Assembly (NCBI GenBank): GCA_964486145.1
Contig: CAZAMT010000287.1
Location: forward strand, 1-5,327
Reading direction: 5' to 3'
Origin: CAZAMT01 sp964486145
GTDB lineage: Bacteria > Bacteroidota > Bacteroidia > Bacteroidales > JAAAOM01
Length of the DNA stretch: 5,327 nt
Shown here: piece after piece, positions 1-5,327 of the stretch
How positions within the stretch are numbered: the stretch's first letter is position 1
Layout: each line of letters opens with the position of its first letter
Notes under the pieces: generated by a model
Seen by the model: the letters and a program-made list of their open reading frames with translations, nothing else
Database searches by the model: none
Told to the model about the DNA's origin: nothing
Made by a program: the position numbers and the translations under genes

Positions 1-21
1 CTAAATATTTATTGTTTTTTA

Positions 22-51
22 TTGATAAATTGAAAAAAATAAATACTTTTG
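22..51 (+). promoter_or_regulatory. Bacteroidota-type promoter of rpsO
   Basis: A perfect match to the Bacteroidota primary-sigma -7 consensus TAnnTTTG is seen as TACTTTTG at 44-51. A TTG at 22-24 (context ATTG) lies 19 bases upstream, which is the usual spacing for the -33 element (consensus TTTG). Transcription would start about 5-8 bases after 51, giving a leader of roughly 40 bases before the rpsO ATG at 96. The consensus is established knowledge; the start site is inferred. Nothing else is recognisable in bases 1-21. Confidence 0.75.
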
Positions 52-57
52 CAAGTC

Positions 58-82
58 TTTAAAAAACAGTTAATTTTTTAAA
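58..82 (+). repeat. A/T-only inverted repeat in rpsO leader
   Basis: A perfect 9-base inverted repeat made only of A and T: TTTAAAAAA at 58-66 and TTTTTTAAA at 74-82, separated by the 7-base loop CAGTTAA. It would start at or just after the predicted transcription start and end 13 bases before the rpsO ATG, so it could fold in the mRNA leader. With no G-C pairs the stem is weak. It may be a leader structure that affects S15 translation, or simply a product of AT-rich composition. Confidence 0.4.
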
Positions 83-95
83 CATAAATAGCAAT

Positions 96-365
96 ATGCA
101 ATTAACAGCCGAGAAGAAAACTGAAATAATTAAAGAGTTTGGTGGTTCAGAAGAAAATACGGGTTCAACGGAAGCACAAATTGCTATGTTTACCCATCGC
201 ATCAACCACCTTACACAACATATGAAAAGTAATAAAAAGGACTTTGGAACACAACGTGCATTATTAAAGCTTGTAGGGAAAAGGCGCAGACAACTGGATT
301 ATCTTAAAAAGATAGATATTGAACGCTACCGTGCTATTTTAGTACCATTGAAACTAAGAAAGTAA
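96..365 (+). CDS. rpsO: 30S ribosomal protein S15
   Basis: S15 is a primary 16S rRNA-binding protein of the 30S subunit. It binds the central-domain three-way junction, helps the platform assemble, and takes part in an intersubunit bridge. The 89-residue product has the same length as E. coli S15 and aligns along its whole length. TGSTEAQ is at 22-28, the helix with INHL at 36-39, the conserved H42 and D49 (equivalent to rRNA-contacting H41 and D48 of the mature E. coli protein), and the basic segment GKRRRQLDYL at 61-70. The ATG at 96 fits the family N terminus, is preceded by an A-rich leader without a clear Shine-Dalgarno (normal in Bacteroidota), and lies about 40 bases below the predicted transcription start. 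A strong terminator follows, so S15 is probably made mainly as a single-gene message, with pnp as the next gene on the same strand. No truncation or unusual feature is seen. Confidence 0.98.
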   Translation: MQLTAEKKTEIIKEFGGSEENTGSTEAQIAMFTHRINHLTQHMKSNKKDFGTQRALLKLVGKRRRQLDYLKKIDIERYRAILVPLKLRK

Positions 366-387
366 AAATATATCACTATTAAAAGAG

Positions 388-416
388 GGCAATTATGAGA
401 TTAATTGCCTTTTTTT
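388..416 (+). terminator. Intrinsic terminator after rpsO
   Basis: An 8-base-pair stem, GGCAATTA at 388-395 and TAATTGCC at 402-409, encloses the six-base loop TGAGAT and is followed directly by seven T (410-416). The A/G-rich bases 381-387 can extend pairing into the T run. It lies 22 bases after the rpsO stop and 55 bases before the pnp ATG. It should end most rpsO transcripts, so pnp would need readthrough or a promoter of its own; I find no good TAnnTTTG element between 417 and 470. Confidence 0.85.
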
Positions 417-423
417 GTATATA

Positions 424-442
424 AAGGGACATATACTCCCTT
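424..442 (+). promoter_or_regulatory. Small hairpin in pnp leader
   Basis: AAGGGA (424-429) and TCCCTT (437-442) form a perfect six-base-pair stem with three G-C pairs around the seven-base loop CATATAC. It sits between the rpsO terminator and the pnp start and has no immediate T run, so it is not an obvious terminator. In E. coli the rpsO-pnp spacer carries a long RNase III hairpin through which PNPase represses its own synthesis. This stem is much shorter; an analogous role is only a hypothesis. Confidence 0.35.
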
Positions 443-470
443 CAAATTTTTAAAACATAGAATTAAAATT

Positions 471-2612
471 ATGTATAATCTAATTGAAAAAATAATTGAC
501 CTCGGCGATGGCCGGGAAATAAAAATCGAAACCGGGAAACTGGCAAAACAGGCCGACGGTTCGGTTGTTGTGAAATTTGGAAACACAATGTTGCTGGCAA
601 CAGTTGTTTCCGCAAAGGAAGCAAAAGAAGATGTAGACTTTATGCCACTTTCGGTAGAATATAAAGAAAAATTCGCCTCAGTTGGCCGCTTTCCGGGAGG
701 TTTTTTAAAACGAGAATCCAGACCCGGGGATTATGAAATACTGATTTCACGTCTGGTAGACAGGGCGCTTCGTCCTTTATTTCCTGAAGATTATCACGCT
801 GAAACATTTGTTACCATTTCACTTATATCTGCCGATAAAGAAATCATACCTGATGCAATTGCAGGTTTAGCGGCCTCCGCAGCCATTGCTGTTTCGGACA
901 TTCCTTTCAACGGACCGATCTCCGAAGTGCGTGTTGCCAGGGTAGGTGGTGATTTAATGATAAATCCAACCTTCAGCCAGCTCGAAAATGCCGATATTGA
1001 TATTATGGTTGGTGCAACTATTGATAATATATTAATGGTGGAAGGAGAAATGGATGAAGTATCGGAAGAAGATATGTTAGAAGCCATTAAATTTGCGCAT
1101 GAAGAAATAATAAAGCATTGCAAAATACAATTAGAACTTGCCGAAGAAGCAGGGAAAACACAAAAACGTGAATACAACCACGAGGAAAACGACGAAGAAT
1201 TAAAAAAAGACGTTCACGACAAATTGTATCAGAAAGTTTACGATATAGCAAAAACAACAAATGCAAAACACGAACGAAAAGAAGCGTTTGATGAAGTTAT
1301 TCAGGAATACATTGATAATTATGAAGTTGCTGATGGCGAAGAAGTTCCTGAAGTACTCATTAAACGATACTACCATGATGTTGAAAAAGAAGCTGTACGA
1401 AGGTTAATTCTTGACGAAGCAATTCGACTGGACGGTAGAAAAACCGATGAAATTCGTCCGATATGGAGTGAAGTAGATTATCTTCCGGCAGCACATGGCT
1501 CTGCGGTTTTCACCCGGGGTGAAACTCAATCAATTACAACGGTTACATTAGGAACCAAGCTCGATGAAAAAGTTATTGATGAGGTACTGATTCAGGGAAA
1601 GGACAAATTTGTATTGCACTACAACTTCCCACCCTTCTCCACTGGTGATGCCAGGCCATTAAGAGGCATCAGCCGAAGGGAAATAGGACATGGTAACCTT
1701 GCGCATCGTGCACTCAAACGTATGGTACCAACAGAAAACCCTTATGCCATCAGGGTTGTGTCTGATATTCTTGAGTCAAATGGTTCGTCTTCTATGGCTA
1801 CGGTTTGCGCCGGCACGTTGGCGCTCATGGATTCAGGTATTCAATTGAAAAAACCTGTTTCAGGTATAGCTATGGGATTAATCACAGATAAAGGTTCAGA
1901 CAAATATGCCGTGTTATCCGACATCCTGGGTGACGAAGACCATCTTGGAGACATGGATTTTAAGGTTGCAGGTACTACAGACGGAATTACCGCAACACAG
2001 ATGGATATTAAGGTAGAAGGTTTACCATATGAGGTTCTCCGTGAAGCGCTCGAGCAAGCTAAAAAGGGAAGATTACACATTTTAAATAAAATGTCAGAAA
2101 CATTATCTGAACCCCGGCCGGATCTGAAGCCTCATGCACCCAGGATAGAACAAGTCATCATTCCTAAAGATATGATTGGTGCTGTTATCGGTCCCGGAGG
2201 TAAAATTGTTCAGGATATTCAGGCAACTACAGGCGCCACCATCGTTATTGACGAAGCAGATACCTACGGTATTGTGGATATATTTGCCTCAAACAAAGAA
2301 GCCATAGACAAAGCAAAAGCAAGAGTAAAAGAAATAATTGCCGTTCCCGAAATCGGAGAGATATACAAGGGGAAAGTAAAATCGATTGTCGATTTTGGCG
2401 CATTTATTGAAATTCTGCCAAACACAGACGGGCTGCTTCACATCTCAGAAATTGAATGGCAACGCATAAAATCCGTTAAAGATGTATTGAAAGTCGGACA
2501 GGAAGTGGAAGTAAAACTGATTGATATTGATCAGAAAACCGGAAAACTAAAGCTTTCGAGAAAGGTGTTGCTGGAAAAACCACCACAACAAGATAAACAT
2601 CAGTCGCGGTAA
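471..2612 (+). CDS. pnp: Polynucleotide phosphorylase (PNPase)
   Basis: PNPase is a trimeric, phosphate-dependent 3'-to-5' exoribonuclease of the cytoplasm that degrades mRNA to nucleoside diphosphates and can run in reverse to add heteropolymeric tails. The 713-residue product is the normal length (E. coli 711). Domains in order are: first RNase PH-like core (about 1-225), linking alpha-helical domain (about 240-325), second RNase PH core (about 330-555), KH (about 558-620) and S1 (about 628-699). Active-site residues are present: R402 and R403 in RREIGHG, the phosphate-binding serines 439-441 in GSSSM, and D490, D496 and K498 in DEDHLGDMDFK, which match E. coli D486, D492 and K494. The KH loop is G574-P-G-G577 and S1 carries the VDFGAFIEI segment. 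The RNA-contacting FFRR loop of E. coli reads FLKR (78-81). The ATG at 471 gives the family-type N terminus (MYNLIEKIIDLGDG). An in-frame TTG at 405 would add 22 residues translated out of the rpsO terminator and is rejected. No clear intrinsic terminator follows the stop. Confidence 0.98.
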   Translation: MYNLIEKIIDLGDGREIKIETGKLAKQADGSVVVKFGNTMLLATVVSAKEAKEDVDFMPLSVEYKEKFASVGRFPGGFLKRESRPGDYEILISRLVDRALRPLFPEDYHAETFVTISLISADKEIIPDAIAGLAASAAIAVSDIPFNGPISEVRVARVGGDLMINPTFSQLENADIDIMVGATIDNILMVEGEMDEVSEEDMLEAIKFAHEEIIKHCKIQLELAEEAGKTQKREYNHEENDEELKKDVHDKLYQKVYDIAKTTNAKHERKEAFDEVIQEYIDNYEVADGEEVPEVLIKRYYHDVEKEAVRRLILDEAIRLDGRKTDEIRPIWSEVDYLPAAHGSAVFTRGETQSITTVTLGTKLDEKVIDEVLIQGKDKFVLHYNFPPFSTGDARPLRGISRREIGHGNLAHRALKRMVPTENPYAIRVVSDILESNGSSSMATVCAGTLALMDSGIQLKKPVSGIAMGLITDKGSDKYAVLSDILGDEDHLGDMDFKVAGTTDGITATQMDIKVEGLPYEVLREALEQAKKGRLHILNKMSETLSEPRPDLKPHAPRIEQVIIPKDMIGAVIGPGGKIVQDIQATTGATIVIDEADTYGIVDIFASNKEAIDKAKARVKEIIAVPEIGEIYKGKVKSIVDFGAFIEILPNTDGLLHISEIEWQRIKSVKDVLKVGQEVEVKLIDIDQKTGKLKLSRKVLLEKPPQQDKHQSR

Positions 2613-2758
2613 AATGATTTTAAAAAAGTAAAAAATGAATGATTACAATTACCTGAATGAAAAGTAAATCTTTAAACAAATGTTCAAGGCTCCTGTTATT
2701 AAGTTAAAATTGACGAATTAAATAAATTGAATCGACAAAAAGAAAAATTTGAATTTAT

Positions 2759-2777
2759 TTTGTTACAGTCTAACAGG
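2759..2777 (+). repeat. Hairpin with competing upstream arm
   Basis: TGTTA at 2761-2765 and TAACA at 2771-2775 form a five-base-pair stem around the loop CAGTC, and two G-T pairs can extend it outwards to 2759-2777. A second partner, CCTGTTA at 2692-2698, is an exact seven-base complement of TAACAGG at 2771-2777, so two mutually exclusive pairings are possible. No T run follows, so this is not a standard terminator. It could be a 3'-end stabilising structure of the pnp message, an RNA switch or chance in AT-rich DNA. Confidence 0.3.
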
Positions 2778-2805
2778 TATAATGATATATCGAAACTATT
2801 GCATA

Positions 2806-2813
2806 TACATTTG
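2806..2813 (+). promoter_or_regulatory. Candidate -7 element TACATTTG
   Basis: TACATTTG is a perfect match to the Bacteroidota -7 consensus TAnnTTTG. The place where a -33 TTTG should be (about 2781-2786) reads AATG, which is poor. If used, transcription would start near 2820 and give a leader of about 185 bases before the lipoprotein ATG at 3006. It is less complete than the candidate at 2906-2936. Confidence 0.35.
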
Positions 2814-2905
2814 ATTATCAATTATTTAAAGCAAATTAAAGATTGAATATCATTTATATAAAAAGGTAACCGTCAGGTATATTTAACTTTTTGATTAAAA
2901 AATAT

Positions 2906-2936
2906 TTTCACAACCCTCATTTTTTTATTAATATTG
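2906..2936 (+). promoter_or_regulatory. Candidate promoter of the lipoprotein gene
   Basis: TAATATTG at 2929-2936 matches the Bacteroidota -7 consensus TAnnTTTG with one mismatch. TTTC at 2906-2909, one mismatch from the -33 consensus TTTG, sits exactly 19 bases upstream. Transcription would begin near 2943, about 63 bases before the ATG at 3006. The inverted repeat AACCCT (2912-2917) and AGGGTT (2938-2943) brackets the -7 element and could be an operator-like site or coincidence. Confidence 0.45.
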
Positions 2937-3005
2937 TAGGGTTTTAATAAAAATAGTAGTCAGATGAACATAAAAATGAAATGTATAACAAATAACCCTG
3001 TAATT

Positions 3006-4721
3006 ATGAAAAAAATGAAGCTTAGTTACTTAGCGCTTATTTCAGTAGCTGTTCTGTTATCAAGTTGTGGTGGTCTAAATAAAATGAAAGACGCTGCAAG
3101 TGATATTAGCTATACTGTATCTCCCAAACCACTAGAAATGCAAGGAGGTGAAGTTGAAGTTACGGTTGAAACCAAGTTCCCACCAAAATATTTTAATAAA
3201 AAGGCAATTGTTATTGCAAAACCTGTTCTTGTTTATGATGGTGGAGAGACTGCATTTGACTCAACCACGGTTCAGGGAGAATCTGTTGAAGCCAATAACA
3301 AAGTAATTAGTTTTGAAGGTGGAAATTTTTCCTTAACCGGTTCAGTGCCTTATTCTGACGAAATGCACGAATCTTCATTGGAGATGAGGCTTTATGGAGT
3401 TATCGGCGATAACAGTGTGCCTTTCCCGCCAGTGAAAATTGCCGATGGTGTAATTGCCACAGCTACATTGGTTGATAACAACCCCAAAGCAATTCTTGTT
3501 GGTGACAAATTTGTTCGAATTACACCGGCTGACTTATCAGCAGACATTCATTATGTTATTAACAGAGCATATGTAAGAAATTCAGAATTAAGAGAAAAAG
3601 ACATTGAAGCCTTTGAAGAAGCCATTCGTGAAGCTTATGAAAACGAAAGAAAAGAATTTACCGGTTTTAAAATCTCTGCTTATGCGTCACCAGATGGTGA
3701 ATATGATCTTAACGAAGAGCTCGCGGCAGAACGTCAGGAATCTTCAGAAAGATATTTTAAAAGAGAATTGGAACAGGCTGAAATCGAATATCCTGAGGGA
3801 GAAGATATGTTCGAATTACTTTCAACAGCCGAAGACTGGGAAGGATTTAAGGAATTAGTCCAGGAATCAGACATCCAGGATAAAGAACTAATCCTACGCG
3901 TACTTTCCATGCATTCGGATCCCGCGGTAAGAGAAAGGGAAATCAAGAATATTTCTGCAGCATTTGAAGAGCTAAAAGAAGACATACTTCCTAAACTCCG
4001 AAGGGCAAAACTTGTTGCCAGCGTGAATATGGTTGGTTATTCTGATGATGAACTAAAAATGTTAGTGGATGAAAATCCGGATTCTCTGAAAAAAGAAGAA
4101 ATTCTGTATGCTGCAACACTTTTTGATGACATGGATAAAAAGCTGGAAATTTATAAAAAAGCAGAAGCGAATTACCCGGATTGTTTCCGCGCAGCCAACG
4201 GTGTTGGATATGTTTATGTTGAAATGGGCGATTACGACCAGGCAGAAAGTGCATTTAACCGCGCAAAAAATCTAATGGATAATGAAGTTGTGAAAAATAA
4301 CCTTGCAGCAGTAGCATTGGCCAACGGAAACGTGGAAGAAGCCGAGGAAATGCTGACAGAAGCAGCAGGTGCAGGACCGGCTGTAAATTACAACCTGGGT
4401 ATTATTAAAATAATACAGGGTGATTACAGTGCCGCAGTGAACTACTTTGGTAGTGTGCCTTCATACAACGCGGCTCTGGCTCAGTTACTTAATGGTGAGC
4501 CCCAGGCAGCGCTTTCAACTTTGAACAATGTTGAAGAAGAAAACGCGAAAGTACATTACCTGAAAGCAATTGCCGGAGCAAGAACAAGTCAGCAGGAAAT
4601 TGTTCTGTCAAACCTGAGAACAGCCATCCAAATGGATAGCTCACTGAAAGAATTTGCAAGAGAAGACCTTGAATTCAGAGATTTCAGGGATAATGAAACA
4701 TTTACATCTATCGTTGAATAA
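3006..4721 (+). CDS. Lipoprotein with OmpA-like core and TPR repeats
   Basis: This is a 571-residue envelope lipoprotein of unknown function, similar in wording to a widespread uncharacterised Bacteroidota family. Residues 1-20 are a lipoprotein signal (basic MKKMK, hydrophobic stretch, lipobox LSSC with Cys21). The residues after Cys21 (GGLNKMK) lack the acidic cluster of Bacteroidota surface-export signals, so a periplasm-facing anchor is more likely. Residues about 35-175 look beta-rich. Residues about 180-345 resemble an OmpA C-terminal (peptidoglycan-binding) fold: strand and helix at 180-215, AYASPDG at 225-231, N236, L239 and R243, with a probable last strand at 334-345 after an insertion of about 75 residues. 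Residues about 362-560 contain degenerate TPRs, clearest at 395-428 (GYVYVEMGDYDQAESAFNRA). The start at 3006 is preferred because the in-frame ATG at 2964 would put 14 extra residues before the signal peptide. It is flanked by its own promoter candidates and a terminator, so it is probably monocistronic. A scaffold or cell-wall-linked role is inferred only. Confidence 0.85.
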   Translation: MKKMKLSYLALISVAVLLSSCGGLNKMKDAASDISYTVSPKPLEMQGGEVEVTVETKFPPKYFNKKAIVIAKPVLVYDGGETAFDSTTVQGESVEANNKVISFEGGNFSLTGSVPYSDEMHESSLEMRLYGVIGDNSVPFPPVKIADGVIATATLVDNNPKAILVGDKFVRITPADLSADIHYVINRAYVRNSELREKDIEAFEEAIREAYENERKEFTGFKISAYASPDGEYDLNEELAAERQESSERYFKRELEQAEIEYPEGEDMFELLSTAEDWEGFKELVQESDIQDKELILRVLSMHSDPAVREREIKNISAAFEELKEDILPKLRRAKLVASVNMVGYSDDELKMLVDENPDSLKKEEILYAATLFDDMDKKLEIYKKAEANYPDCFRAANGVGYVYVEMGDYDQAESAFNRAKNLMDNEVVKNNLAAVALANGNVEEAEEMLTEAAGAGPAVNYNLGIIKIIQGDYSAAVNYFGSVPSYNAALAQLLNGEPQAALSTLNNVEEENAKVHYLKAIAGARTSQQEIVLSNLRTAIQMDSSLKEFAREDLEFRDFRDNETFTSIVE

Positions 4722-4740
4722 ACGGACAACTGCTTTATTG

Positions 4741-4772
4741 AAAAAGGGAAATGTTTTCATTTCCCTTTTTTT
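4741..4772. terminator. Bidirectional terminator between convergent genes
   Basis: GGGAAATG (4746-4753) and CATTTCCC (4758-4765) form a perfect eight-base-pair stem around a TTTT loop. Five A on the left and T on the right extend the pairing to 13 base pairs (4741-4770). Seven T (4766-4772) follow on the plus strand, and the five A at 4741-4745 give a T run on the minus strand, so it can stop transcription from both sides. It lies 19 bases after the lipoprotein stop. Its right arm is inside the minus-strand methyltransferase gene, whose stop codon (4757-4759) starts in the loop. Confidence 0.88.
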
Positions 4773-5299
4773 ATGTTCATTTTTTTAAAAACTTCCCAAA
4801 TTACAATTCCGGCACAAACCGATATATTCAGGGAATGCTTGGTACCCAATTGATTTATTTCTATACAACCATCAACGATATCCACTATTTTTTGTTGTAC
4901 TCCCCGAACCTCATTGCCAAAAACCAGAGCCGTTTTTCCATTCTCCGGCAAATTGAAGTCTTCAAGCCATTGGCTCCCTTCTGCCTGCTCAATACCATAA
5001 ATTGTGTAGTGGCTGTTTCTCAGTTCTTCAACTGCTTTTTCTGTTGATTTGTAATACTGCCATGCAACAGCATCCGTTGCGCCGAGTGCCGTTTTGTGAA
5101 TATCTTTACGCGGTGGAGTTGCCGTTATCCCGCAGAGCATTACTTTTTCTACAAGAAATGCATCTGCTGTCCGAAAAATTGAACCAATATTATTTAAACT
5201 ACGAACATTGTCCAAAACAATGACCATAGGAAATTTATTTGCAGTTTTAAATTCACTCACAGTTAATCGATCCAGTTCTTCGTTTTTTCGCTTTCTCAT
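4757..5299 (-). CDS. SpoU/TrmH-family RNA 2'-O-methyltransferase
   Basis: Members of this SPOUT family use S-adenosylmethionine to methylate ribose 2'-hydroxyls of tRNA or rRNA in the cytoplasm, normally as dimers with a trefoil-knot cofactor site. All three family motifs are visible (numbered from the ATG at 5299, 180 residues): motif 1 LDNVRSLNNIGSIFRTADAF at 29-48, with N37 and the likely catalytic R43; motif 2 ALVFGNEVRGV at 124-134; and knot motif 3 IEINQLGTKHSLNISVCAG at 146-164, with SLN at 156-158. A CGITATPP segment (56-63) followed by HKTALGATD is typical of Bacteroidota members. There is no extra N-terminal RNA-binding domain, so this is the minimal type; whether the target is tRNA or rRNA cannot be read from sequence. 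In-frame ATGs also exist at 5311 and 5323. I prefer 5299 because homologues, as I recall them, begin MRK(L/R).NEEL, but the longer 188-residue form to 5323 is possible, and the window ends four bases beyond it. The gene converges on the lipoprotein gene, and its last codons (KKGK, stop) lie in the terminator stem. Confidence 0.93.
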   Translation of the reverse strand: MRKRKNEELDRLTVSEFKTANKFPMVIVLDNVRSLNNIGSIFRTADAFLVEKVMLCGITATPPRKDIHKTALGATDAVAWQYYKSTEKAVEELRNSHYTIYGIEQAEGSQWLEDFNLPENGKTALVFGNEVRGVQQKIVDIVDGCIEINQLGTKHSLNISVCAGIVIWEVFKKMNIKKGK

Positions 5300-5327
5300 A
5301 GAATTGGTCATTCTTCGGTTCATTTAA

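Larger units (their letters stand above)
2613..3005. other. 393-base AT-rich non-coding spacer
   Basis: This stretch between the pnp stop and the lipoprotein start has stop codons in all frames at short intervals and no recognisable gene, RNA gene or gene remnant. It holds a hairpin at 2759-2777 with an alternative pairing partner at 2692-2698, a perfect -7-like element at 2806-2813, a more complete promoter candidate at 2906-2936, and AACCCT/AGGGTT/AACCCT blocks at 2912-2917, 2938-2943 and 2994-2999. The part from 2964 onwards is an in-frame extension of the next reading frame (14 codons), which is probably untranslated leader. No GC-rich hairpin with a T run is seen, so where pnp transcripts end is not clear. 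Confidence 0.6.

Noticed and set aside
405..470. In-frame TTG start extending PNPase by 22 residues
   Set aside because: The extension would be translated from the rpsO terminator stem and T run, does not resemble PNPase N termini, and the ATG at 471 gives the family-standard start.
794..1177. Minus-strand open frames inside pnp (also 401-586 and 1841-2080)
   Set aside because: They lie antisense to a fully conserved PNPase gene, have low-complexity Ser/Ile-rich products and show no family resemblance.
2635..2667. Ten-codon reading frame after pnp (MNDYNYLNEK)
   Set aside because: It is too short to support, has no ribosome-binding signal, and such frames are expected by chance.
2846..2905. 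Short repeats AGGTA (twice near 2865-2878) and the TTTTT/AAAAA pair near 2888-2902
   Set aside because: They are too short and too common in AT-rich spacer DNA to call a site or structure.
2964..3005. Upstream ATG adding 14 residues to the lipoprotein
   Set aside because: It would put a polar stretch with an extra cysteine before a complete signal peptide; the ATG at 3006 gives a standard 20-residue lipoprotein signal.
3604..4254. Other-frame open frames inside the lipoprotein gene (3604-3858 plus; 3734-3985 and 3991-4254 minus)
   Set aside because: They are shadows of a gene with a convincing signal peptide and domains; their products have no recognisable features.
4751..5223. Plus-strand open frames opposite the methyltransferase (4751-5047 and 5002-5223)
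   Set aside because: They are antisense to a gene with all three SpoU motifs; the first begins inside the terminator, and the products are unconvincing.
1..5327. CRISPR array, insertion sequence, prophage or defence system
   Set aside because: No regularly spaced repeats, transposase or integrase motifs, terminal inverted repeats or defence-type domains are seen; gene content is housekeeping plus one lipoprotein.

Overview
The window looks like a housekeeping stretch of a Bacteroidota chromosome, probably Bacteroidales/Marinilabiliales-like. The reasons are: AT-rich spacers; a near-perfect Bacteroidota-type promoter (-7 element TAnnTTTG, TTG-type -33 element 19 bases upstream) in front of rpsO; no clear Shine-Dalgarno sequences before the starts; and a lipoprotein family (OmpA-like core plus TPRs) and a SpoU-type methyltransferase whose wording is typical of that phylum. 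The placement comes from reading alone; no search was run.

Layout. Bases 1-95 hold the rpsO promoter and a short leader with an A/T-only inverted repeat. Bases 96-365 are rpsO (ribosomal protein S15). Bases 366-470 carry a strong intrinsic terminator (388-416) and a second small hairpin (424-442) in the pnp leader. Bases 471-2612 are pnp, a full-length polynucleotide phosphorylase with intact catalytic residues. Bases 2613-3005 are a 393-base AT-rich non-coding stretch with a hairpin and two candidate promoters. Bases 3006-4721 encode a 571-residue lipoprotein. A bidirectional terminator (4741-4772) separates it from a convergent SpoU/TrmH-type RNA 2'-O-methyltransferase on the minus strand (4757-5299, possibly starting at 5323).

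How the genes relate. rpsO-pnp is a conserved pair linking the ribosome to RNA turnover. In E. coli both genes are autoregulated through mRNA structure, and here both leaders also contain potential hairpins, though the mechanism cannot be assumed to be the same. The methyltransferase is another RNA-metabolism gene but is transcribed separately and towards the others. The lipoprotein is an envelope protein of unknown function with its own upstream regulatory region.

I see no mobile element, CRISPR array, tRNA, rRNA, phage gene or defence system. The points most worth a second look are the OmpA-like domain of the lipoprotein (Ser in place of the usual peptidoglycan-binding Asp, and a large insertion), the unexplained 393-base spacer, and the terminator whose stem encodes the end of the methyltransferase.
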